The notes: a model not told the origin generated them from the letters alone. Positions 36,736 through 48,639 are shown, counted from the first letter of the stretch. The stretch: DNA of 64,000 nt from Chromobotia macracanthus (GCA_036877525.1 JAZGTH010000007.1:7625501-7689500); one strand, 5' to 3'. Numbers and translations are program-made.

Positions 36736-38631
36736 TTTAAAATAAGTTATTTTTAAATAATTTTAACTTAATTAAAATGTAAACTAATAAATAGGCAACA
36801 GAGCTGATGTTCAGACAAATTTTTCACTGCAGCGCATAGGTCCGATCTTTTATCCCAATACTTAGATTTTCTTCTTTTTGGTTTTGTTGTCTTGCGTTGG
36901 CCTTTTTTTAAACTCCCTATTTTCTCATAGTCTTCTCTCCAACTGTAACAAAGAAACGGGGTCCCTCATATAGCATAATGAAGACCTCTGCTGTGCAGCA
37001 GTGAACCTTGGCAAATAAAATTGACATTTTTAATTTGTGCCCTCAACAACTGCATTTTTTATTGAAGAACACAAAGTTAAAACTTAAAACTTTTGGAAAT
37101 AAAAAAATGATTGCAATTAATTACTTGATCTGCATTATTGCATCAGTAGTACCAGGGGTAAGAGTCTGCATTGCTGGGCTTTAAACATGGTCAGTGTGGG
37201 TGTTGGAGTCTGAAAGTTTTAGAATCAAGGCTCTACACTACGGTCTTCAAATAAAACAAACATTGGATAAAAATGTTGAGAATCCTGACCAGCTTAGCAC
37301 AGCATTTGTTCAATCAGTGGAATGAATGGTCTGTTTTTTGACCAATGGCAGAAAAGAGAAGCCAGAATGCCCACAGGATTTCATTTCAGGGTGTGCACAG
37401 CAATTGCCACATCTCCACATTACAAACACAGGAGTGTAATTTCAAGCATTTATTTTAAGTATGGTGACTTTTCTCAGTACTATGTGCAGCGTTGATGTAA
37501 CTGGAAGCTACAAAGCATTGAAAAAGCATATCATTAGTTCTTGAACCAGTCAACAGAAATACAGAACACATGACATGATTGCTTAAGTGTTGTCCAAGTT
37601 TCTCAGATCATGTCACTCATGGTACACACAGTGAGTACAGCCGTACAACTGACACAAGCAACTGGTCAACTGGTCATAGCATATCCAAAAATCTCAATCT
37701 TTCCCTCTAAAAACAGCAGCCATCCAAGAACCAGAAAACAACAGTAAATCTATAAAATACCTCACAAACGTGATGTATTTGATACAACAAAAATGTAACA
37801 AACCTACAAAACCTATAAAAACCAAACATACAATGAAGTCATCAAAAATAATTAAAAAAGCTAAATGCAACCTCAGTTAAATAAAAGGTACAAACTTTCA
37901 CAATTATTATTATTATTATTTAAGGGCACAGTTTCTAGTAGCTTCATTAAAGGACCTCACATGAAGACTACAACAGTTCTGTTCAGGGGCGCAGATAACT
38001 TTATTAACAAAAGAGAACATCTGATCAAGGTAATTACACAAGTTAATTATGGTTCTTAATCATACTGCCAATTATGGGCACCCTCGCTGCTTCAATCTTA
38101 AATCAAATTGTGTTGCCTTGAAGGTGTGGCATTACATTTTGGCAAATCTCAGTTTAAACCAGTTTTCCAGCAAACTCAGCACTTCACCTGCTGGGGAATG
38201 GAGGGGTGAGGAGAAATCAAGCACAGAAGGTTTATTTTCATTATCTTGCTACTGTTGGTTCTGCATGTCTAATGTAAATCATTTTACCTTGAAGACACTC
38301 GAAGTGTGTTGCCAGGCAACATGCACAAGGTATAGGGTGCATGTAAACGTTCACGAGTTTGCCTGTATAATAATCCTAACAAGCTGAGCAGTCAACAGTA
38401 TAAGACTTTAATAATATAGAATAATAAGAACTCTTAACGCAAATGCTTCTTTGGTACTAAAGTTAAAACAACTATCTTATAAACAGGGTTGCAATTACTA
38501 TTTTTGGAACTGCAGTATGTTAGCATGGTTTAACATGATTCTTAACACGATCAATCCTTGTTTCACAAACTGGATGAGTGTAAGAACAGCTCTGTTAATT
38601 GTTAAATGTTTATCCTACTTCTATTGCTGCA
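36736..38631. other. Gene-free stretch with an X-box-like palindrome
   Basis: No exon recognised. A (TTA)n run is at 37902-37921. The segment 38050-38330 is unique and includes GTTGCCAGGCAAC (38308-38320). Confidence 0.5.
38308..38320. promoter_or_regulatory. RFX X-box-like palindrome
   Basis: GTTGCCAGGCAAC is a perfect inverted repeat of the RFX half-site with a 1-nt spacer. Regulatory factor X proteins bind such sites at ciliary genes, among others. It lies in non-repetitive sequence; function is inference. Confidence 0.3.
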
Positions 38632-38720
38632 TTCCAGTTGCATACTATTCGTCCAAAATAGTACTCCAAATTAAAATTAAAATTAAAATAGCATACCAAG
38701 TCATAGTATGTTGAAATGAG
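38632..38720. repeat. Interspersed repeat fragment with an (AAATT)n core
   Basis: GCATTCCAGTTGCATACTAT and TCGTCCAAAATAGTACTCCA resemble a common fish repeat of the GCATACTA-type. An AAATTAAAATTAAAATTAAA simple run at about 38669-38690 interrupts it. Confidence 0.4.
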
Positions 38721-38984
38721 TTTCCCTACAGTACATGGATGCTTATTCCTATTGAAAATTCAAAGTGTTGTTTCATAAACAAGGGCTGATAGTGCCTACA
38801 ACTCTTTGCAAGAGGGAGGAGTTTAGTAATGCTTCACTGAATTAATTTTATAGTAAAAAGACAATGATTGAAAAAAGACGAAGCTGAAAAAGAAAAGCTG
38901 AAATGCAAGGAGTTTTTGATGAGTGCGATGGTTAACAATCGCAATGTGCAAAAACTTTAATTGCTGTAAAACTGATTTAGCGAT

Positions 38985-39138
38985 TTATCAAAAGAGTCAC
39001 TGAACAAAATGTGTTAAAAGAGGTGCTAACTAAATTATTAAAAATGTGATTACTTTTTCTAATAATCTGATTACACATTTTAAGAAGCAATTAGTAATCT
39101 CTAGTGGATTACTTTTAGTACCTTCCCCAACACTGCAT
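38985..39138. repeat. Interspersed repeat fragment (TAATCTGATTAC type)
   Basis: GATTACTTTTTCTAATAATC, TTAGTAATCTCTAGTGGATT and CCTTCCCCAACACTGC follow the order of a widespread fish repeat (TAACTTTTTCTAATCTGATTAC ... GTAATCTGTAGCGGATTAC ... CCCAACACTG). Only this fragment is recognised. Confidence 0.5.
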
Positions 39139-42100
39139 GGAACACCCACAGTCTTGAATCATATGTGAAACTGTGCAGGAATCAGTCTCTCTTTTTAAAA
39201 ATGAAACACAATGCACGATTTCCTTGTTTAAATTTAGAACCAAGTTCTAAAAAACTCTCAAGATGTTAGACAGCTAAAGCAGACAGAGGATCAAAATAAT
39301 GTTTAGCTTCTAACAATGCTCCACAAGGACCAGCTCAAGGACAGCCCCAATGCCCGCCATTTGCATACATTTTCAAATGAAGGAAGTTTTGTAAAATCTG
39401 GCCCGGAGTCAAAGCGCAGTCAATGCACAGGGGTTAGAGAACGTTCGCCTTTCAGAACTCGCAATTCATACAGAGGAGCGACAATCTGGCCACGTCTCAT
39501 CCATCACTCTCCCGGGTAAGAAATGAACCACTCTAGCATTCCGGGACTCTACCAGATTGCTGGAAGCTGTCCAAATTAATTATAAGGCCTCTCAGAATAC
39601 AGAGAGCTGACTAGTCTGTGTGGATCTCTCCCTCTGGCAGGGACAATTGCTCTCAAAGTTGGCAGACACATTTATCGAATGATCTCAAGGAACAGAAGCG
39701 CAGCATTGCATGATTTATAGAAGATAATTTCAGACCTTACCTGCTGAATTTGTAAACATCATCAGTCAATCCTTTCCTGCCTAACAAATAGCTGCCACTT
39801 ACAAATATGACAGACTATTAGCATAGAGGCATGGGCTAATACTGTGGATCATAGCCTGGAGAGAAATGAATAGAATCTGAGTGTAACTGATGAAGTGAAC
39901 CTGTCTAGGAGGTTTAGGTCTTCAACTGACAATGGATCTGTGCCCAGTGCTTATTCAAGAGAGCATCATGAACTGTTTCAGCTGGGGCCAATATACACAC
40001 CAGTGTCAGATGTGTGCTTCAGATTGAATTGAAAAAAGAATATCTAATACATGTAAAGACAGTGAGCAACAGATAATAGCACAGACTGATGCATGCCAGC
40101 ATGGCTGTAAAATGTAAGCAAGCTTGAAATATGTTATTAAAATAAAAGTCATAACCCCATCCCAAGAATTCCTAACTGACTACCTGCAAACACACAAGCA
40201 AAGTTTTCCAGTGGGCTGGGCTGTTGTTGGGAATACTCTCCCATTAACAGTCATTAAAACAGACTGACAACACCACAATATGCCCACCACATTGTTGCCT
40301 GATATTTTAAAATACTGTGAATATAAATGTAATTTGTATACAACTACAAACTCACAAGTATGATTTACAGCAGTCAAATTAAGTTTTATAATTTTATTCT
40401 ATTTTATTTGAACTTAAATTCAAATCTAGATCAAATTCGACATCCTGTTTGCTACTTCTTTTCAAATTCAATCTGAACGGCGCACCATCCTGGCGAGGAA
40501 CCGTAGCTGAACATGGCTTCAGCTATTCAAGGCAGACAAATGAAAAGTAATTGAGTCAGGAGCTAAAAATCAGACCCAGTGGAGGAGGAGTTATCATCTC
40601 GAATACTGATCAGCTCATGTGACTGACACCTAACAACACAGAAAACAAAGCCAAAAGCACAGAGGGTTTCATCAGGCAGTGTGGAAACATTTAAATTGTT
40701 ACAGACAGCTAGGACGTCTGTGGGAAAAATGAGTTGGACACGGTTGTCCTCTCCTGGGATACAATGCTAAAAATGAGGTTTCAAACTCTTAGTCAGGACA
40801 AGCTTGTGTCTGTATGCATTATTTCCCTTTTGGAGTTTATCAGAAAATAAGAATACATAAATCTATGCTGTTGTTGAGAAAATAAAAATGTTAAATTAAT
40901 ATTTATTTAGAAATCTTAATATATTAACAATGTTGATGTCAACATTTTAAGAATTGTGGTAACATTACAATTACACAATCTACAGTTTTCATGCTCTCAC
41001 AAAATTAACTCACAACCCCCTCTCGCAATGGATCTAGCATGTCTGTTATCTATCATTTGATGCTCAATAAAAGCAGTAAAGCTTCTAAGTAAGGCTTCTA
41101 AGGGAAGAAGCCAGACCATCAAAATCTTATACACAAGACACAAATCTGTAAATCTGATCAAGTTGTCCCAGCTTGAATAAGTTTGATGTTTAACAAAAGT
41201 AACATGATAGTATCTATTAGGGTTCAACGCAATGATGGAACTGACAGGGCACCATGTAACCAGCATCCAAAACACAACATAGGCTTGTGACCAGCAACAT
41301 GGTCCTTTCAGCAGTGGTCCTCTTTGAACTTACTGGAGGTAAAGGCTAATTAAAACTAAGAAAACACTTAAAAGTGTTGTTGTCCTTTTGTGCTTTAACA
41401 AAACAGAGTTAAATCATGGACCTATCTGGCATGGAGTCTCATCACACTGTTTCAAAGCACACCTGCATCCTGTCCACTTTTTCAAAAAATCAGGCAAAAT
41501 AATCTAATATCTACAAAATTTCAACAGAACTCAGACGTACTGTACTGACCTTTCTTGAAAGTGGTCTAAGTAACGACTTCATAGTCATCACCTGATTTAG
41601 AATTTCCACATTTTGAAACAGTTGATTCAACATTTCCTTAAACAATGAGGAAAACAAGAAGTCAGTTCTGTAGCAAAGGTCTCAGATCTGCCCAGCACAT
41701 ACCAGAGGGATTGTGGAAAAACATTGTCTCCATATACCCTTCTACATTCATCTGTCCTACAGCAAATTGGCTGCCACCAGGGTTTGCAAGGATCATCCTG
41801 CTGTAAATGAAAACTGAGCCAACCTAGACGGGCCTGTCAATTTGGCCCCAGTATCGTGGGACCTTCTGGTCCCCAGACCTGCCTGCACCGATCCTCACCA
41901 CTATTAAAGTTTTTCGCAATTCACCTATGGCCAAGGGAAATATTTAACCAGAGTGCTGTCAAAGCAGAGACTTTTTACAATGTTAGTATATAAAAATTAA
42001 ACCCTTCCTACTCTTCCAGAACCAAAGATAAGAAAGTTAAAACCATTTATAGAAGAGCAACAGCTGAGGCACATTTCCTGGGAAACAGATCGGTTTGTTT

Positions 42101-44034
42101 ATTGGAATAATTGCACAGCGTTTGCATACCTGTCAGCGAAATTTCCATCTCACTCAGTTTAATGTTCCAATGGCCCTCGTCTGTGTCTTCATCATTTGAT
42201 TCTCCATTTAGAGGCTTTATGGCTGTTTGTAAACAGAAACAACGACTTAAATTGCATGGCAGGAGAAATGACTGTCGTCTCAAGCAATAATATAAGCAGT
42301 GGGGTGGTAATTGAAGTCCTTTTGTGAGCTCTGTCTAAACAAACCACAAAGGGTACTGGCCGTTGGACATGCTGGCAGCACGGGAAACAATCATGTATTT
42401 GCTTTGATTTGTGTAAACCCATTTACCTGACAAACACCTGGACCAATTGAGATCAATGGTTTAATTCAAATGCTAAGTGGTGCTCGCTGTAATCGCACAT
42501 GGTTAATAATTATGGTGGGTGGGTGTCATTATATTCCTGTAAGGTGTCTCAAGGGATCCGAATCCAAATAGGAGAGCTTTATCTCTATTATGAACATTTA
42601 AACATTGGCCTTCAAGATAAAGTGAACTAAGAATTATGCCAAAAATACACAGAGAGGCAAACTGCATAATACCAGGGGTAATGTATCAACAATCCCCTGA
42701 AAATCTCCCTCGCCGTTGAGTTAAATGGCTTTGGGAGTCTGTGTGGATAAATTTACATGTTTTTGTTTAAAATCTAATATGGTGGAAAATTACCTCAAGT
42801 ACCTTAATTTTTTTCCCCAATCCTGTCTTGATAAATAGCACCATTTGAGATGTGAGGAAACTGATGGGTTTAAACTGCAGCTTGCCAGAGATACAGAGTG
42901 CAAGTCATTTCCATTTTGAGAGCTTTTTTTATTGCTCTCGTTTTGTTACATCTGTTTTATGCCATGCTCCTTTGCTTTGCTTGATGTTTCTCTGCAACAT
43001 AGGCTTGTTCAATTTGTATTCCTAAATTACCAAGCATACCATTACTGGTTTATGACTTTCTGATGACTGAGAAACACCTGCAGTCAACCAGAACATCCCA
43101 CACAGAGCAGCTAAAGGTTTCACCTGAGCTAAGAGGCTTTAAGGTCTCGTCATTTCCTTGTTTGTTCAACATTTTAATCAGTGAGCTCTAATTGTGTTTC
43201 TGAATTAAAGGCACTCGATAAAGTTCACAACAAAAGGATAAATGACTTCCTGTAAGCTCTAATGTAATTCCCTGATTGACACAAATGAATCTCATCGTTC
43301 ACACTAAATCTATCACAGAATGAGGAAGCGCCAACACTCAAGATGCTCAGTTGTCTTCTAAATAAGAGGGGATTTATTTTCTCCATTAAGTCGATGGAGA
43401 ACTGGATGTAATGATCTTTAAACCTTCCTAATATGTGCCAGCGGGAGGCTGGGAAACGCTCAATGCAAAAACATAAAATTCTAAATCAGAAAACTATCAA
43501 TAAGGGTTAATGCTGCTATGTAACTGAAAAAATAGTTTTCAATAAAAATATCTCATGCATTTTTATGAAGAGGCACAAGTGGTATTCATGGCTCATAGGT
43601 AAGAAAAATACCCCGAAAACACATTTAAAATCCACCATGGTTTTGTAGTTGCCCCTTTCCTAAATGTGTGTATGCAAGTGTGGTTTTTGTGTTTACTAAG
43701 TAAACAGACCAAAGCAGAACTTTAGATCTAATTTGTCAATTTAGATTAATTGACAAAACAATTACTCTTATTTAAAATGGCTATGAACTACGTTCTTCAC
43801 CAAAACTACTAAACCAAACAAGTATTTGTATAACAGGATGTGATGTAAACCAAGCAAACTTACCGTGAGAGACTCGCAACACACTGTTGATGTCTATATA
43901 GAGACCGGAGCACAAATGGCTCGACTGGACAGGCCAAATGAACATCTCTCAGCGTTAAAACAAACATTTCCTTCTGAGGTGGAAAGTGAACATGTCATCG
44001 CAGGCTGTGCTGTGATTTCGGCAATATTGACATG
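39139..44034. other. Gene-free, largely repeat-free stretch; candidate conserved regulatory DNA
   Basis: This is the longest stretch in the interval without recognised repeats. No exon was found. Segments 39330-39530 (with an octamer-like ATTTGCATAC), 42430-42860 and 43100-43470 are unique and moderately GC. They carry homeodomain-type words (TAATTATGG, CCATTAAG, TGATTGACA), as seen in developmental enhancers. This is a suggestion from texture only; alignment to other fish would be needed to support it. Confidence 0.35.
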
Positions 44035-44065
44035 TAAAATGATTTCTTAGAAAGAAATCATTTTA
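44035..44065. repeat. Perfect hairpin, 14-bp arms and 3-nt loop
   Basis: TAAAATGATTTCTT and AAGAAATCATTTTA are perfect complements around AGA. It lies 100 bp from a perfect 32-bp palindrome and 33 bp from a CTCF-like motif. Confidence 0.7.
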
Positions 44066-44097
44066 GAAAACATATTCAGACACAAATATCAGCCTGT

Positions 44098-44111
44098 CCA
44101 CTAGATGGCAA
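44098..44111 (+). promoter_or_regulatory. CTCF-like motif (CCACTAGATGGCAA)
   Basis: CCACTAGATGGCAA matches the CTCF core at 13 of 14 positions and shares 13 bases with the minus-strand site at 35103-35116. It sits between two perfect inverted repeats (44035-44065 and 44169-44200). Confidence 0.4.
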
Positions 44112-44168
44112 CAGCATCAATAGATGAACGGCTTGTATTTATTGCCATGGCTAAACTTTAACTTTTTC

Positions 44169-44200
44169 AAAGCCTTTAAGAACATGTTCTTAAAGGCTTT
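44169..44200. repeat. Perfect 32-bp palindrome
   Basis: The half AAAGCCTTTAAGAACA is followed directly by its exact complement, with no spacer. The centre GAACATGTTC (44180-44189) fits the p53 half-site consensus RRRCWWGYYY. It could be a transposon junction, a protein-binding site or a cruciform-prone relic. Confidence 0.85.
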
Positions 44201-45556
44201 TTAGGCACAAAGTTGTTTTACAGTAATGACATGGTATATGACCACTGACTGCATAATGCATAATTGTATGTTTGAAATGAATAAATGCATGAAAACTATA
44301 AATAGATTTAAAACAGACAGAGGCAGCAACAGTTCAGAAAATGCAGTGGATGATAATGAAGCCCTAAAGTCAGTGCAAACTTGATTTTCACAAGGGTGTT
44401 ATGGCAATATGATGTGTGAATATGAAAAATAGCAGAAAAAACGCCAAGTACAGTTTGTTCTGTCTTGTTGCAGGAAGTGGTTTTGATCAGCAGACCATTT
44501 CACACACTTTCTTAGCCATGCCAAACCAGCATCACTATAACTATCCTGACATATCCTAAAACACACTCCAATCAAAGTCAACTTTCTGCTTCAACATTCT
44601 CACTAACAAAAGTGTGTTAGCACCACATCCCCAAAGAAAAACAGAAAACAAAAATGTTTTAAAAATTCATTATTTTGTCATTCATTATTTAGAAGAAGCA
44701 TCAGCATGATTGATTTGCTGGCTTTCTCTTCCTTTTTCTGCCTAATTAGCCTTTGGGCACTTGGTCACAATAATACAAGCCATCTTTTGTATCCTGTAGG
44801 CAGCCTTCACCCTGGGATCCATATCCACACACACATGGGAATAAGGCATGTCACAGGAGAGCAACTCCCCATCATGGCTGCAGGGCAGGAGTGGAGCCAC
44901 ACGGTGGAACCGCCACCATCCCTCTTACTGATTTATGATGTGGAGAGCAACGATAAAACAAGCAGGAGGCCCAATTATTCTTCTGAGGGAAACTGGAGAA
45001 AGCATATTAGCCTTGACTTGGAGAAGAGAGGCGGGCATGGGAGAGGGAGACGTGGCCAGCCCAGTGCAGCAGGTTGCATCTCACCCAGAGCCCAACCATC
45101 TCTAGCTAAAGTAATGCTGTAGCCGATGTAGACCCATCGATCTCAGGTTTAACCATCAGAAAAGTAACTTTCAGACTCCTGTTTTATTTGAATAACAGAT
45201 CTTAATCTTTAAAAAAAACACACTGAAAGATGTCTTCTGTGCCTTGCAATTAAAAGTAACTTAAAAACTTGTTTCAGTATAAAAAAGCTGGATGTGAAGT
45301 TCTACACCCCGAGAACATCTCAACACTCAATGGAGAGAAAATACAAGCGAGGAAAGGACGGATAAAGGGAACGATTTTCACATGAAACACTGTGATTCAT
45401 TAAACTTTGATTAAAGCACAGACATATGCCATCTTTAATATCACTCATCTGCATGATCACAGATTTACGCTGAAAGTTTGAAGTCACTAAACACATGCTT
45501 TGATTCAAGTTCAATCAAACTAGCAAGATTGGGAATCCTCAATAAAGATGTATGGA
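44201..45556. other. Gene-free stretch; GC-richer segment at 44760-45125
   Basis: A 138-codon plus-strand frame covers 44706-45122. It has no recognisable domain, and its composition (His/Gly/Arg-rich) suggests chance in a GC-richer, unique segment. I therefore describe it as possible conserved non-coding DNA rather than a gene. Confidence 0.4.
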
Positions 45557-45570
45557 GTGCCACCTGGTGA
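45557..45570 (-). promoter_or_regulatory. CTCF-like motif (TCACCAGGTGGCAC)
   Basis: On the minus strand TCACCAGGTGGCAC matches the CTCF core at 13 of 14 positions. It lies 1.45 kb from the plus-oriented motif at 44098, the two pointing toward each other. Confidence 0.35.
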
Positions 45571-45715
45571 CTGCTCTGTAAATTGTTTGATATTGAATGT
45601 TATTCTGGACAAAGGGAGTCAGATGAGTTTACTAAAAACATTATGAGCTGTGAGAGATCCCAAGGGATTTTAATAACTTGAAAAATACTCAATAGTTCAG
45701 TATCAGGTTGATACT
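45571..45715. other. Short spacer, nothing recognised
   Basis: Unique AT-rich sequence between the CTCF-like motif and the SINE. Confidence 0.5.
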
Positions 45716-45850
45716 GCATTTATGCATTTGGCAGGTACTTTTATTAGGTACATTCACACTATACATTTGATCAGTATGTTCCCTGGAAATTTAACCCACA
45801 ATCCTTGCGCTGCTAACACAATGCACAACCAACTGAGCTACAGAAGCCAC
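45716..45850 (-). mobile_element. tRNA-derived SINE, near full length
   Basis: On the minus strand it has an A box TAGCTCAGTTGG (45840-45829), a B-box-like GGGTTAAATTTCC (45797-45785), the CAGGGAACATACTGATCAAA linker, and ends in CTGCCAAATGCATAAATGC. The B box departs from GGTTCRANNCC at the central bases, so pol III activity is doubtful. It belongs to the same family as 13316-13440 and 9764-9870. Confidence 0.8.
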
Positions 45851-46980
45851 TACAAATTGTTTACTCTAGTTATTCTTGTTATTCTAGTAACTGCTTAAAA
45901 ACAAAATGTTGCCTTGTTACTGACAATGTGTTACTTTACCTATGTTTAAAAATATAAAACAAGAATAAATGCAATGAATTTTCCCATTCCAAGCATATAC
46001 ACTATAGCAGTGTGGTAGTCCTGCAATTCATGATTTGTTCCATTGAGTTTTGTACTGTTTTCTCTGATGTTGTTAAATTGACCCAAAACAGAAACCGATC
46101 ATAGGGTTAAAGAAATAGTAAAAAAGTAGTTGTCATCATTTACCCAACTTATGTTCCCTTAAATCTATATGACTTTCTTTATGCTGTGGAAAATGCAGCA
46201 GTTAATATGCTAACATCAGCATGAATTTAACGCTCATAACAAGGATAATAACATCTTGGCTCTGTTATTCACAGATGGTAGTGCACATGTTTGGTGCATT
46301 TTTGTGATGTATTTCTTTTGATGGAACTCAGTGACCCTATAAAAACACACATTTTGTAAAGTGAATTTTAAAAAATGAGTCTTGCCCTGCTCTGTCTTAG
46401 TTAGCCAATGGCGTGCATTATTCGTGACAGTGCTAGGCAGAGTGGGAGATTTATGACTAAAGTGCCATGACTTCTGAACCCTGTTTTGCCCTGGAGTGCT
46501 GTAATGAACATGTGACCCTGCCCTCTAATCACAGCTATAACAATTAGCATGCAAACAAGAGCAAGATGTTACACAATTAACATCTCAGCTATGTCATGCT
46601 AAAAGCAGTTGACATGAACCGTACACATTAAAATAACACCTCCTAAATTCAATGAGCTTTTCACTGGTATTACTTTTCTTATATCACCCTTCCCTTAGAT
46701 AACTAGTTTGAAGGAACAGCATATGTGATATAATCTATGTTCTTCTATAAGATTTGCTGCGCTTGATGAAGTGATTATTTGCATTAAACAGGAAACACGT
46801 ACATTAAATGAAATCTTAAATCGGGATGATCTGCTTACCACAAGAATCCATCAGATTAGTTGCACCAGGTGCAGTAAATACCAGAGTTGTGCCCTTGCAA
46901 ATCCAAAGCGTAATTGCTTTGTTCCAAAACTGAGCTACCTACAGGTGGAGCATTTTTAAGTGTCACAGCTGTATTCAGAA
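45851..46980. other. Gene-free stretch with a solitary family P arm
   Basis: No exon recognised. It contains the single-arm fragment at 46106-46190. Confidence 0.5.
46106..46190 (+). mobile_element. Family P element, single left arm (copy 4)
   Basis: TTAAAGAAATAGTAAAAAAG, then TTGTCATCATTTACCCAAC, ATGTTCC and TATATGACTTTCTTTATGCT follow the order of the family's left arm. The right arm is missing, so this is a truncated copy. Confidence 0.6.
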
Positions 46981-47090
46981 GGCAGGCTTGATGATGCTGC
47001 TCTCCAAGATACCTTGTTAATGGCAAATTCTAAGGCAGCATCACATGTACGTTACACAGAAAAGGCAATCCCAGAATGCATTGCGACACG
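46981..47090 (+). repeat. Interspersed repeat family A, copy 2
   Basis: Contains GGCAGGCTTGATGATGCTGC and TAAGGCAGCATCACATGTAC, and ends with CCCAGAATGCATTGCG (47070-47085), sharing the terminal 15-mer with copy 1 (25526-25540). The terminal TCCCAGAATGCATTGCG is close to the ZNF143 consensus. Confidence 0.45.
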
Positions 47091-48639
47091 GTTAGTGGAA
47101 AAACTAAATGCAAAATGACGAGGCCAAATGGACAAGTTTCCAAATGGAGGCTTTATTACATTCAGTATTGAAAAGTATTAATAAAAACTTTCTCAGTGAA
47201 ATAAAAAATTAATATGTTTGCTATGTGTTTTTATTCTATTAGCATTGCTAGCTTGACAACATGCCCCTGCAAAGTCTATTGAAATCAGCTGTGCAGAGCT
47301 ATATATTAAAACTATATAGCATAGAGCCTACAGCAGAGAGGTGGACCAGGCCCTTTAGAAGGCTGCACACATCTGTGCAGTCTTCCAGCTTTAGGAACAG
47401 ATTTAGTTTGAAGAAGAGTCTGAAAAGTCTTTAACTCTAGCTCAAACCTTTTCACCCATAAACACTGACTTTCCACCCATTGAGCAGATAATGATGGAAA
47501 GCAGCTCGATGGGAGGCCCTGAACTCCTCAGCTGAATGCAGTTCTGCTCCAGATGTGTCACCCTGCCATTTTCTACAGCAACAAAGCGCAATTGCCGCGC
47601 TCCGCTTGCGTGCTTTCAGACCGGCTGTGTTGTGCCACTAATCTCTCTGCCTCTTGTCTTTGTGTGTGGCTCCATCAGGCCTGAGCTGAGGCTATTCACT
47701 CTGAGCAGGCCACACTTCACACCTCCTGTCCTCCTACCCCCCCACCACTACAACACAAGAGGCCATCTGCCCCTGTAATATACATCAGGAAGACTCCTTC
47801 TGAGACTCCTCCTGAGTCACAAGAAGGAGTGGAGGAGTATTAAATATTTATCTGCTGTCTCTCAGAGAGCAGAGGCTTTAATACAATCAATAAATAGTCT
47901 GATGAGTCCCTCTACGGCTCTTCAGACCCCTTTGTTTTTGCATTGGTTAGTTTTAAAATGTCACAGAGCACGAGGTCAGGCTTTAAAGTGGCTTCCTTGA
48001 TCGTGAATAAGCCTTTCTTCTCATTACAGGTGACACCAAGGTGAACTCGTAAAACAGCTGAAACAGAGCCTGGTGTGAACTCATGCTTGACAGTGACCTC
48101 ACAGAGCATTCAAAGAGAGAAATAAACAAGTAACCACTTCTCGTTTCAAAATACCCCTCACATGCAATAAGCACACCAATAGGGAAACGATGCAGAAGAG
48201 TAGCATGACAGTGACTCATCAGTGGGCTATTGATTTAATTTCAGACGGCTTTATCATACATCAGCAGGCTGTAGCATTGGTTGTGGGTAGGGCTAGACAA
48301 GGGAAGTTTATCTGAGGTTTAAACAAGAGAACACAGACCAGGTTCACTCAGGGTTCAGCCACTGGTTCGCTGTTTTGAAGTAACATGCTGATTGGCAGAA
48401 ATTCGGCTAACAGTAAATGGAAGATCTAATTATCCTACAGACATCAGCAGACACGTTTTTAAAAAAATTTTCAAGCTGCATTGCACTGATAGAACAAAGC
48501 ACTGCAGGAATCAGACATTCCTAATGTTAGTGCCTAATGTAAGAACACTTGTTTTTCAAATAACTTTCCAAAAATAGGTCTTGCTTGTATGTCATTGGAT
48601 ACTAAACTCATATTGAAACAAAATAAACAGTGTATATAT
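47091..48639. other. Gene-free stretch; GC-richer unique segment at 47470-47830
   Basis: No exon recognised. The segment 47470-47830 is unique, GC-richer and polypyrimidine-rich, and is a weak candidate for conserved non-coding DNA. Confidence 0.4.

Noticed and set aside
44169..44200. Palindrome read as a bacterial-type transcription terminator
   Set aside because: The window is vertebrate DNA and the palindrome has no loop; this interpretation does not apply.
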